Source: [Collinsella] massiliensis (lineage in GTDB: Bacteria > Actinomycetota > Coriobacteriia > Coriobacteriales > Coriobacteriaceae). Taken from it: DNA of 49,487 nucleotides. The DNA is taken from NCBI GenBank assembly GCA_000333815.1, contig CAPI01000082.1:1-49487 (forward strand). Direction: 5' to 3'. Numbering within the stretch: the first letter of the stretch is position 1; every line of letters begins with the position of its first letter. A model generated the notes under the pieces. The model was not told where the DNA came from. It was given only the letters and a program-made list of their open reading frames with translations, and did no database searches. Both the position numbers and the translations under genes were made by a program. This document shows positions 17,800-29,731 of this stretch, in pieces.

Positions 17800-19131
17800 T
17801 TGAACATCACTGCATCTGACGTCGAGAACGGCATCCTGACCGCGACGGTGACCATCCCCGCCGCCGACGTCGACGACGCGATCAAGAAGGCCTATCGCGA
17901 TGCCGCCAAGCGGTACAACTTCCCGGGCTTCCGCCGCGGCAAGGCCCCGCGCCCGGTCATCGACCGCATGCTCGGCGAGGGCGCCGTGCTCGCGATCGCG
18001 ACCGAGGACGCGGTGAACGCCGTCGCGCCCGAGATCCTCGAGGACCTCGACATCGTCCCCGTCAAGGACGGCGAGTTCAAGGTCGACGCCATCGTCAAGG
18101 ACCACGAGGACTTCACCTTCTCGGTCGACTACAAGATGCGCCCCGAGCCCGCCCTCTCGTCCTACGAGCCCGTCTCCATCGAGATGCCGCCCGCCGAGGT
18201 CACCGACGCCGAGATCGACGCCCAGATCAACATGCTCCTGGCCTACCAGGTGAAGTTCGAGGACGTCGAGGATCGCGGCGTGGAGGCCGAGGACTTCGTC
18301 ACCGTCGACATCAAGGACGTGAAGAACGCCGAGTCCCTCGCCGGCGAGGGCCGCGCGGTCTTCGTGGGCTCCGGCTCGATGCCCGAGGCCGTCGAGGAGG
18401 GCCTCAAGGGCATGAAGGCCGGCGAGTCCAAGGAGATCTCCTGGACGCCTGAGGGCGAGGACGCCGAGGAGGCCACGGTCGAGGTCACCGTCAAGTCCAT
18501 CCGCGCCCGCATCACCCCCGAGCTCACCGATGAGCTCGCCAAGGAGACCTTCGGCTTCGACAGCGTCGAGGCCATGCGCGACGCCGTGAAGCTCGAGATC
18601 GAGCAGGACAAGCAGTCCCGCCTGCCCGGCATCAAGGAGAGCCGCTGCGTGGCCGCCCTCGCCGAGCGCCTCGAGCTCGAGGAGATGGACGAGGACTACG
18701 AGCAGTCCGTCTTCCAGGAGCTCGGCCAGCAGTTCCTCTCGAACCTCTCCGCGCGCGGCATGAGCCTCGACCAGTGGCTCCAGGCCAACCGCCTCACCTC
18801 CGAGCAGTTCATCTCCGACCTGCATCACCAGGCCGACGACGTCGCCCGCGAGTCGCTCGCCCTCGACGCGCTCGCCCGCGAGCTCAAGATCGAGGTCACC
18901 GATGAGGACATCGACGCCGAGTTCGAGCGCGCCGGCGTGGAGGACGTCGAGGTCTCGAAGGCCAGCTTCGTCACCGAGGGCCGCATGCCCGCCGTGCGCG
19001 ACTCCATCCGCCGCTCGAAGGCCTGCGACTGGCTCGTCGAGAACGCCCAGGTGACCGAGGTCGACGAGGTGGCCCGCGCCGCCGAGGCCGAGGACAGCGA
19101 GGAGGGCGCCTCCGAGGAGGCCGCCGAGTAG
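17800..19131 (+). CDS. tig: Trigger factor, ribosome-associated chaperone and prolyl isomerase
   Basis: Binds the ribosome exit tunnel and shields nascent chains. The start is TTG at 17800, five bases after a strong GAGGAGG site (17789-17795). 443 residues. The N-terminal ribosome-binding domain carries the signature FPGFRRGKAPRPVI near residues 43-56. The FKBP-type PPIase domain (about 150-245) includes EDFVTVDIKDVKN and FVGSGSMPEAVEEGLKGMKAGESKEI. The C-terminal chaperone arms are helical and the tail is very acidic (AAEAEDSEEGASEEAAE). The order tig-clpP-clpX is conserved in many bacteria and links folding with proteolysis. Confidence 0.97.
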   Translation: MNITASDVENGILTATVTIPAADVDDAIKKAYRDAAKRYNFPGFRRGKAPRPVIDRMLGEGAVLAIATEDAVNAVAPEILEDLDIVPVKDGEFKVDAIVKDHEDFTFSVDYKMRPEPALSSYEPVSIEMPPAEVTDAEIDAQINMLLAYQVKFEDVEDRGVEAEDFVTVDIKDVKNAESLAGEGRAVFVGSGSMPEAVEEGLKGMKAGESKEISWTPEGEDAEEATVEVTVKSIRARITPELTDELAKETFGFDSVEAMRDAVKLEIEQDKQSRLPGIKESRCVAALAERLELEEMDEDYEQSVFQELGQQFLSNLSARGMSLDQWLQANRLTSEQFISDLHHQADDVARESLALDALARELKIEVTDEDIDAEFERAGVEDVEVSKASFVTEGRMPAVRDSIRRSKACDWLVENAQVTEVDEVARAAEAEDSEEGASEEAAE

Positions 19132-19146
19132 CGGTATAGCCTTCCC

Positions 19147-19172
19147 CCGATATGGGTACCGTCCCGTATCGG
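19147..19172 (+). terminator. Hairpin after tig
   Basis: CCGATATGGG (19147-19156) pairs with CCCGTATCGG (19163-19172) except for one inner position, around a 6-nt loop. No T-tract follows. Confidence 0.4.
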
Positions 19173-19186
19173 TAAACCGACGCATT

Positions 19187-19238
19187 CGTACGGTGGTCGA
19201 CCGCGCCCGGCGCAGGTTCCGGCCACCGTACGCGTTTC
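19187..19238 (+). terminator. Second hairpin between tig and clpP
   Basis: A perfect 10-bp stem (CGTACGGTGG at 19187-19196, complement at 19223-19232) around a 26-nt loop, followed by CGTTTCT. It could attenuate read-through from tig into clpP. Confidence 0.4.
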
Positions 19239-19262
19239 TCGAACCTTGAAGGAAGGAGCCCC

Positions 19263-19885
19263 ATGATTTCCCGGATCGATTCCGCCCTCGTCCCCTACGT
19301 CATCGAGCAGACGCCGCGGGGCGAGCGCAGCTACGACATCTACTCGCGCCTCCTGAACGACCGCATCGTCTTTCTGGGCGAGGAGATCAACTCCGTGACG
19401 GCGAACCTCGTGATCGCCCAGCTCCTGCATCTTGAGAGCCAGGACGCGGAGAAGGACATCTCGCTCTACATCAACTCGCCCGGCGGCGAGGTGTACTCGG
19501 GCCTCGCGATCCTCGACACCATGAACTTCATCAAGCCCGACGTCTCCACCATCTGCGTGGGCATGGCGGCCTCCATGGCCGCGGTGCTGCTCGCGTGCGG
19601 CGCGCGCGGCAAGCGCTTCTGCCTGCCGAACTCCATGGTGATGATCCACCAGCCGAGCGGCGGTGCCCAGGGCCAGCAGACCGAGATCGAGATCGTGGCG
19701 CAGGAGATCAAGGAGACGCGCCACAACCTCAACCGCATCCTCGCCGACGCGACCGGCCAGTCCATCAAGAAGGTCGAGCGCGACACCGAGCGCGACCACT
19801 ACCTGCGCGCCGACGCCGCCCTCGAGTACGGCCTCGTCGACCGCATCATCGCGTCCCGCTCCGACGCTGCGAAGGGTGCTGAGTA

Positions 19886-19886
<1 letters not shown>
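19263..19886 (+). CDS. clpP: ATP-dependent Clp protease proteolytic subunit
   Basis: Serine protease that forms the 14-mer barrel used by ClpX and ClpC. 207 residues. The oxyanion strand [14 protein letters not shown] is followed by the nucleophile Ser in [17 protein letters not shown], the catalytic His in [14 protein letters not shown], and an Asp in the RDTERDHYL region. The N-terminus ([20 protein letters not shown]) fits the cytosolic bacterial form with a short propeptide. GAAGGAAGGAG precedes the ATG. The TAA stop shares its last base with the clpX ATG. Confidence 0.97.
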
Positions 19887-21337
<1,451 letters not shown>

Positions 21338-21345
21338 CCCCACCT

Positions 21346-21374
21346 GATAAAATGGTGTCAGTCACCTTTTTATC
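21346..21374 (+). terminator. A/T-armed hairpin after clpX
   Basis: GATAAAATGGTG (21346-21357), loop TCAGT, CACCTTTTTATC (21363-21374). The stem is complete except for one T·T mismatch between the AT arm and the GC core. The T-rich right arm makes it a likely terminator on both strands. The same architecture recurs at 33914-33950. Confidence 0.65.
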
Positions 21375-21407
21375 ACGTCCAGATCACCAAGGAAGGGATT
21401 GACCTCC

Positions 21408-24143
<2,736 letters not shown>

Positions 24144-24199
24144 CGCGGGCGCCGCGCCGTTCTCGCGGATCGGTTCGCGTGCTTCGCTGAGCGCGGCAG

Positions 24200-24265
24200 A
24201 AAGCGTCGCATATCTCGATAGTCAAGGCTGAAATCCGGCCCCACTACCGAGCTATGCGACGCTTT
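24200..24265. repeat. Imperfect palindrome after valS
   Basis: 23-bp arms (24200-24222 starting AAAGCGTCGCATA, 24243-24265 ending TATGCGACGCTTT) match at 21 of 23 positions around a 20-nt loop. It lies in the 299-bp gap between valS and the LysR gene. The remainder of that gap holds only a TACAAT box at 24365-24370 without a -35 partner. Confidence 0.6.
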
Positions 24266-24442
24266 GTTCATCCGGAGCGGCCGTCTGCACCACCCAGATA
24301 GGCCGGTTGTTATCAAACAGCGGTTGACGGTAGCGCAAGGACGCATCCCTGACCGGGGCTTTCGTACAATTATGTGCGGCTCTGTATCGGTTGCTGACGA
24401 TCCGCTTGGCGTATGCCGGCGGATGCCATGGTGGTTGCGTCT

Positions 24443-25363
24443 ATGAACATTCAACAACTTCGCTATTTCTGCTCCGTCATGAAGGCGGGCACGTTCTCGG
24501 CTGCGGCGCGCGAGGAGGGCGTGTCGGTCCAGGCCGTCTCGAAGGCGCTTGCCGCGCTCGAGGATGAGGTCGGACGGCCGCTCTTCCTCCGCAAGAACAA
24601 GGGTGTCATCGCCACCACCCAAGCGCATCGGTTCCAGGAGCGCGCCCAGCGGGCGGTCGTCGCGTTCGACGAGGCGGAGGCCTTCGTCCGCGCGAGCCGG
24701 GACGAGCTTCCCCGGGAGCGCGACGCGCTCAGCATCCTCATCGCCGTGCCGTCGTTCAACAACCATGTCGCCGTGTGCCGCGGGCTCGAGCGCTTCCTGT
24801 CCGGCAGGCTCGGCATGGCGGTGAGCGTGGGCATCTGCTCGGGCGCCGATGCCATCCCGCACCTGCTCTCGCATGAGCTCGACGTCCTCATCGCGGTGGG
24901 GGAGTACGAGGACGCGCGCTGCGACGCCACCGTGTTCGGCTCGCTTCCCACGGGCGCGTTCGTCACGGGCTCCCACCCGCTCGCCGTCCGCGGTTCCGTT
25001 ACACTCGCGGACCTCGCGCCGTACCCCGTGTGCCATGCGAGTGGCCTCGACGACTTCAACGAGACCATCCTCAACCGCTACCGCGCGCACGGCCTGGCTT
25101 CGCCGGTGCGCGTCGTGCGCTCCCAGGAGGCGTTCGAGCACCTCGTGCTCGAGGAGCGGGGCTATGCGTTCGGCGTGGGCATCCAGAGCCTTTCCGCGGT
25201 GCCCGACGGCAGGCTGCTGCGCATCGACGAGCCGGGTGCCCTGAGCGTGCCCGTGTGCGCCATCACCGCCCGCGATTTCAAGAGCGATCGCTACCGCGCC
25301 CTCGAGCGCTTCATGCTCAAAGAGTTCCCCCAGTTCATGGCCGCGTTCGCCGCCGGATCGTAG
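24443..25363 (+). CDS. LysR-family transcription regulator
   Basis: 306 residues in the usual LysR size range. The N-terminal winged helix is MNIQQLRYFCSVMKAGTFSA followed by REEGVSVQAVSKALAALEDE and the wing residues GRPLFLR. A linker helix leads to a two-lobe effector domain (LSILIAVPSFNNHVAVCRGL to the C-terminus). The frame also permits ATG at 24413 or 24428; I chose 24443 because it gives the canonical N-terminus, although the ribosome site (GGTGG) is weak. No divergent target gene adjoins it, and it converges on the Cache-MscS operon, so the target cannot be guessed. Confidence 0.92.
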   Translation: MNIQQLRYFCSVMKAGTFSAAAREEGVSVQAVSKALAALEDEVGRPLFLRKNKGVIATTQAHRFQERAQRAVVAFDEAEAFVRASRDELPRERDALSILIAVPSFNNHVAVCRGLERFLSGRLGMAVSVGICSGADAIPHLLSHELDVLIAVGEYEDARCDATVFGSLPTGAFVTGSHPLAVRGSVTLADLAPYPVCHASGLDDFNETILNRYRAHGLASPVRVVRSQEAFEHLVLEERGYAFGVGIQSLSAVPDGRLLRIDEPGALSVPVCAITARDFKSDRYRALERFMLKEFPQFMAAFAAGS

Positions 25364-25407
25364 CGTCGCCGCAACCGCGTCTCCCCGAAACCCGGCCTTC
25401 CCACGCC

Positions 25408-25456
25408 GTAAAACGAAGCGCCGCCCGCCCCGATGCCAGTCGGGACGGGCGGCGCT
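25408..25456 (-). terminator. Terminator of the Cache-MscS operon
   Basis: 17-bp arms (25417-25433 and 25440-25456, AGCGCCGCCCG outward end) with one mismatch and a 6-nt loop. Read leftward, the hairpin is followed by TCGTTTTA. It may also stop the convergent LysR transcript. Confidence 0.75.
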
Positions 25457-25485
25457 CGTGCGTTCATGCACCTCGGCCGGCGCGG

Positions 25486-28400
25486 TTAGCTCTGCTCTGT
25501 GCCCTCGAGCTTGTCGATGGACGCGCCCTGGCGCTCCACGAATTCGTCGGCCTGCTCGAGCTCCTCGACCTCGTTCGGGTCGTCGAGGATGTCCTGTGCG
25601 TCCTCGTGCGTGAACTGCTGCTGGTAGGGGGCGATGCCGTAGCGCGTGAGCATGAGGCGCATCTCGCGCTTGAGGTTGCGCTCGAGCGCGCCGCGGTTCC
25701 GCTCTGAGCAGCGCGCCATGATGCGCAGGGTCATCGTGGAACCCGTGAGCGCCACCACGCCGCGGTAGAACGGGCCGTCGAGCACCAGGGGCTGGCGCGC
25801 TGCGATGCTCGGCAGCTCGCGCTCGAGGATGGTCTCCAGATAGGGCAGGTCCTCGCCCACGGCGATGTCGACGTCGATGACGGCGAAGGAGTCGAGCTTC
25901 GTGCGGTTCACCACGTTCGAGATGGCGCTGTTGCGCAGCACGATGACGTTGTCGCTGCCGTCGTTGATCTTGGTGGTGCGGATGCCGATCTCCATGACGG
26001 TGCCCGTGTTGCCGCCCACCGAGATGGTGTCGCCCACGCGGAACTCGCCCTCGAAGATGATGAACAGACCGCAGAGCAGGTCGGTCACGAGGTCTTTCGC
26101 GCCGAAGCTGATGGCGAGCGTGAGCAGGCCCGCGCTCGCGAGGAGCGTCGCGGTGTCCACACCCACGGTGGCCAGGCACCAGTAGAGCGTGCCGAGGATC
26201 GCTCCGTACTTCGTGAGGCTCACGAGCAGGCGGCAGACGGTCTCGCCGCGGGCGGAGAGCACGGTCGAGAGCAGGTGGAGCAGCTTCTGGACGATCCAGG
26301 AGACGGTGAAGATCACGCAGGCGGTCATGATGCTCGCCGTGATGGCGAAGATGTTGAGCCCGCGCTCCCAGCCGCCGCCCAGGATGTAGCCGAAGACGGA
26401 GTCGCTGCCGAAGATCGCGTCGCGGAAGAGCACCGAGATGAACACCGCGAGCACCGCGAAGCCCATGAAGATGCGCAGGACGAAGGCGAGCTTCTGCTCG
26501 GGCGTCATCTCGTCCCAGTCGAACGAGCGGCTGAGCCAGCGGCTCGCGGCGGATTCGGTGCGCGCGCGGCGTCCCGAGGGGGTCTCGATGTCGAAGACGC
26601 GCCCGTCGGCGTCCTGCGCGGCGCCCGTGGCCTCGGGCGCGGCCGCGTCGATGGAGATGATGCAGAAGACGAGCGCCATGCAGACGGCGGCGATGCCCAC
26701 GGTCGCCAGGGTGAGCGGCAGGCGCTGCGCCATGAGCTCGCCCTCGGGGCCGGCGACGTAGACGTAGTAATCGTCCGTCTCGACCGAGGAGGCGTAGTAG
26801 GTCTCGCCGTTCACGGTGAGGTAGTCGTCGTAGCCGCCCTTGAGCTGGCCCTCGGCGAGGCCCACGGCGGTCGCGGCCTTCCCCTGCACCAAGGGGTCGG
26901 GGTAATACGCGATGGTGCCGTCCGCCTTGCTCACCGCGAAGGCGAAGCCGCCGGCGCCCGCCTGGACGCCATCGAGCACGCGGTCGATCTGCACGCTCTC
27001 AAGGAGCGTCTCGAGGCGGCTCGAGCGGATGCCGATCTGCACGAACCCGTCGACGAAGCCCGCCTCGTCATAGGTCGCGATGCCGATGTACTGGCGGAGC
27101 GCCCCCGTGGTGTCGTCCGGCATGGGCTCCTGGATGTACTCGTCCACGCCCTGCAGCAGCTGGCGGAAGGCGTAGGACTGGTCGTCGGGGTCCTCGGAAA
27201 GCGAGAAGTGCTCATAGGGCGCGTTGGATGCCACCATATCGCCGTTGAGGTCGAAGACGTAGACGTTCACGATCTGCAGCGCGTCGGCGAGCTCCTGCAG
27301 CTTCTGCTTCTCGGCGAGCGCCGGGTTCTGCTCGAGGATGTAGGCGGCCGCGCGCGCCTTCGAGAGGTAGCGCTCGTTGTACTGCTCGGTGAGGTCGTCG
27401 GCGCGCTCGTTCGTGCGCTCGATGGTCTCGGCGATGGAGGCCGCGCGATCCTTGTTGGCCACCGACTGGGAGGAGAGCGCGAAGAGCGTCTGCATGTAGA
27501 GGGAGACGATGACGATCGCGATGAGGCCGGTCAGGGCGAGCACCGCGGTGCGCCGCCCGATCGAGGCGTCGAAGCGCAGCCGCCGCGACGGCGCGGAGCT
27601 CCCCGCCGTGCCCGCGCCCCCGTGGCGCTCCCGGTCGCGCAGGACGAAGACGCCGTAGAGCGCGACGGTCGCCATGACGACGAAGAACACGAAGAGGATC
27701 ACGGCCACGGTGACCGTGCGCGCCGAGGCCATGTCGCTCGCCGGGATGGCGCAGATGTAGTAGGTGTCGCCGATGAGGCTCACGCGGCAGTAGAGCTCCT
27801 GGCCGTCGAGCGTCATCCAGGTCGTGGCGCCGTCCTCGAGGTCGGTGACGTCGATGCCCGCGTCGAGGGCGTCCGCGCCCACGAGCGCGGCGTCCGGGTG
27901 GTATTCGATGACGTAGGTCTGGGCGGAGAGCGCGAACACGTAGCCACCCTGGCCCACGGAGATGTTGCCGAGGACGCTCGCGAGCGACCCGGTGTCCTCC
28001 ACGAGCTCGCGGAGCTCGACGGGGCTCTGCTCGATCACGACCATGGTGTCGGCATCGAGGCGGGCGGCGTAGTAGCGCGCGAGCCAGTCCTCGTCGGGCA
28101 GCTCGATCTCCACGGCGCGCGAGGGCTCGCCGGTGGACAGGCATTCCCGCAGGTAGTTGAAGCGCGCATAGGAGAAGTCCGCGTGCGTCTCGGCGGCCTC
28201 GGCCACGATGGCGCCGTCGGCGTCCACGACCAGGATGTTGTCGACATCGAGGAGCTGCTGGTACTCGCGCATCTTGGCGTCGGTCGCCGCGAAGCCGGTG
28301 TCGTTGGCCGCCATGAACGCGACCGTCTGGGCCTTCGACTGGTAGATGGCGTCGAAGGTCTCCTTGTTCTGGGCGTTCTCCTCCTCGGCCGCGGCGAGGA

Positions 28401-28563
28401 CGGCCTCCAGCTGCGCCGCCTCCTCGTCCATCTCGGCGGTGTAGCTCGCGAGGGAGAGGCTCTGCTGCATCTGGGACAGGAGGATGCCCATCGCGACCAT
28501 GCTCGCCGCGACGACGGCGACGAGCAGGACGATCTTGCGCTTGAGCTTACGAGACATCTGCAT
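25486..28563 (-). CDS. Dual-Cache mechanosensitive-type (MscS) channel
   Basis: 1025 residues with two repeated sensor modules and a channel. Helix 1 (11-31), extracytoplasmic Cache-like domain 1 (about 35-283), helix 2 (284-309); helix 3 (339-360), Cache-like domain 2 (about 365-612), helix 4 (616-638); then an MscS part with helices near 693-713, 735-765 and 783-803, and the pore helix with FGAKDLVTDLLCGLFIIFEG at about 820-839. The beta domain (VGDTISVGGNTGTVMEIGIR) and a cytoplasmic vestibule follow. The two modules look duplicated (QSKAQTVAFM / LSKARAAAYI; ILVVDADGAIVA / VYVFDLNGDMVA). AGGAGG lies 5 nt before the ATG and overlaps the stop region of the upstream binding-protein gene. A channel gated by an external ligand is inferred. 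Confidence 0.9.
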   Translation of the reverse strand: MQMSRKLKRKIVLLVAVVAASMVAMGILLSQMQQSLSLASYTAEMDEEAAQLEAVLAAAEEENAQNKETFDAIYQSKAQTVAFMAANDTGFAATDAKMREYQQLLDVDNILVVDADGAIVAEAAETHADFSYARFNYLRECLSTGEPSRAVEIELPDEDWLARYYAARLDADTMVVIEQSPVELRELVEDTGSLASVLGNISVGQGGYVFALSAQTYVIEYHPDAALVGADALDAGIDVTDLEDGATTWMTLDGQELYCRVSLIGDTYYICAIPASDMASARTVTVAVILFVFFVVMATVALYGVFVLRDRERHGGAGTAGSSAPSRRLRFDASIGRRTAVLALTGLIAIVIVSLYMQTLFALSSQSVANKDRAASIAETIERTNERADDLTEQYNERYLSKARAAAYILEQNPALAEKQKLQELADALQIVNVYVFDLNGDMVASNAPYEHFSLSEDPDDQSYAFRQLLQGVDEYIQEPMPDDTTGALRQYIGIATYDEAGFVDGFVQIGIRSSRLETLLESVQIDRVLDGVQAGAGGFAFAVSKADGTIAYYPDPLVQGKAATAVGLAEGQLKGGYDDYLTVNGETYYASSVETDDYYVYVAGPEGELMAQRLPLTLATVGIAAVCMALVFCIISIDAAAPEATGAAQDADGRVFDIETPSGRRARTESAASRWLSRSFDWDEMTPEQKLAFVLRIFMGFAVLAVFISVLFRDAIFGSDSVFGYILGGGWERGLNIFAITASIMTACVIFTVSWIVQKLLHLLSTVLSARGETVCRLLVSLTKYGAILGTLYWCLATVGVDTATLLASAGLLTLAISFGAKDLVTDLLCGLFIIFEGEFRVGDTISVGGNTGTVMEIGIRTTKINDGSDNVIVLRNSAISNVVNRTKLDSFAVIDVDIAVGEDLPYLETILERELPSIAARQPLVLDGPFYRGVVALTGSTMTLRIMARCSERNRGALERNLKREMRLMLTRYGIAPYQQQFTHEDAQDILDDPNEVEELEQADEFVERQGASIDKLEGTEQS

Positions 28564-28572
28564 CGGCTCCTC

Positions 28573-29430
28573 CTAGTTCCATTTGTCGGTCAGGGCCTCG
28601 ACGGTGCCGTCGTCGAGCATCGCCTGCACGGCCTCGGCCACGGGCGCGGAGAGCGCGGAACCCTTCTGGGTGGCGATGCCGAACAACTGCTCGGCGACCT
28701 CGAAGCCCTCGATGATGGCGCGCTTGTCGTTCATGTAGGTCTTGGCGATGGCGCCGTCGAGCACCATCGCGTCCACGACGCCCTCCTCGAGCGCGTCGGA
28801 GAGCTCCTGGTAGCTCGGGAATTGCAGGAGGCGCCACGTATCGAACTGGACGTCGAGGTCCGCGCCTCCCAAGATCTTGTCCGTGCCCGCGCTGAAGCCG
28901 ATCTCCTGAAGCTTCGCGTTGAGCAGCGGGGCGGCGTTCGCGCCGGCCATGGTGCCGAAGGTGCGCCCGCGCATGTCCTCGATCGTGGTGATGAGGGACG
29001 AGTTCTGGACGACGGCGATGACGTGGTCGGTGTAGTAGGCGGGCGAGAAATCGAAGTTCTCGAGACGCGTGCTCGCGATGGAGTAGCACGCGGCGATGAG
29101 GTCGATCTCGCCGGATAGGAGCATCTCCTTGCGGTCGTCGGGCGTGACGGTCACGAACTCCACGTCGTCGTAGCCCACGCGCTCGGCAAGCTCGCGCACC
29201 AGGTCGATCTCGAGCCCGTAGTACTTGCCCGTCTCCTCGTTCAGATACCCGAAGCCCATGACGTCCGCGCGCACGCCGGCGCGGAGCGCCGTGCCCGTAT
29301 CGAGCGGCTTCGCGGGCGCGCTGCCCGATCCAGCCCGTGCGCCGCCCGCGCAACCGGAAAGCGCCGCCTGGATGGGAAGCAGCCCCGCGGCGAGCGCGAG
29401 CGCACCGAATGACCTCCTCGTGAGATTCAC
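28573..29430 (-). CDS. Amino-acid-type solute-binding lipoprotein
   Basis: Family 3 (SBP_bac_3) binding protein of 285 residues. The start is GTG at 29430 with GAGGAGG just upstream. The N-terminus TRRSFGALALAAGLL leads to a lipobox at Cys27 (ALSGC); the RR pair is Tat-like. The mature domain has LRAGVRADVMGFGYLNEETG, YGLEIDLVRELAERVG, LLSGEIDLIAACYSI and EEGVVDAMVLDGAIAKTYM, all typical. No permease or ATPase gene is near. The only partner, 9 bp downstream, is the dual-Cache MscS channel, so this protein may present a ligand to that channel instead of to an importer. Confidence 0.92.
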   Translation of the reverse strand: MNLTRRSFGALALAAGLLPIQAALSGCAGGARAGSGSAPAKPLDTGTALRAGVRADVMGFGYLNEETGKYYGLEIDLVRELAERVGYDDVEFVTVTPDDRKEMLLSGEIDLIAACYSIASTRLENFDFSPAYYTDHVIAVVQNSSLITTIEDMRGRTFGTMAGANAAPLLNAKLQEIGFSAGTDKILGGADLDVQFDTWRLLQFPSYQELSDALEEGVVDAMVLDGAIAKTYMNDKRAIIEGFEVAEQLFGIATQKGSALSAPVAEAVQAMLDDGTVEALTDKWN

Positions 29431-29731
29431 GGTTCCTCCTCAGTTCAGCATTGGTTCAGCCTCGCTGCAAAACGAATATCAGCGGTCGCCCATTCTATCG
29501 GTATCCTCAAGCGCCGTCCCAGCTCAGCGGCATTTTCCGCTCCCGTCAACCAGCGGGTGAGGATGGGTGCGGGGAGCATAGGGGACTGTGTCCGTTCAGG
29601 CCTTCATGCGTCGGCAGCGAGGGCTCGCATGCCCGGTTTTTTACTGTTTGGGTGTGCGGCCGCGCGAGCGCGTCCCGCGCGGCGGAATGGGATACGATGG
29701 GAGCGCACGTTCTAGAGTGAGGGGAGCGCAC
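29431..29731. other. Divergent intergenic region before fhs
   Basis: A 301-base gap. A minus-strand TAGAAT (29492-29497) is a possible -10 box for the binding-protein operon. On the plus side a GCCGCGCG/CGCGCGGC hairpin (29659-29683) precedes GATACGATGG and the fhs ribosome site GAGGGGAG. I see no known riboswitch. Confidence 0.35.

Noticed and set aside
26275-29118. 947-codon plus-strand frame opposite the channel gene
   Set aside because: Low-complexity shadow; the minus strand encodes helices, Cache modules and the MscS signature.
29431-29731. Tetrahydrofolate or purine riboswitch before fhs
   Set aside because: No conserved core is recognisable; only a simple GC hairpin is present.
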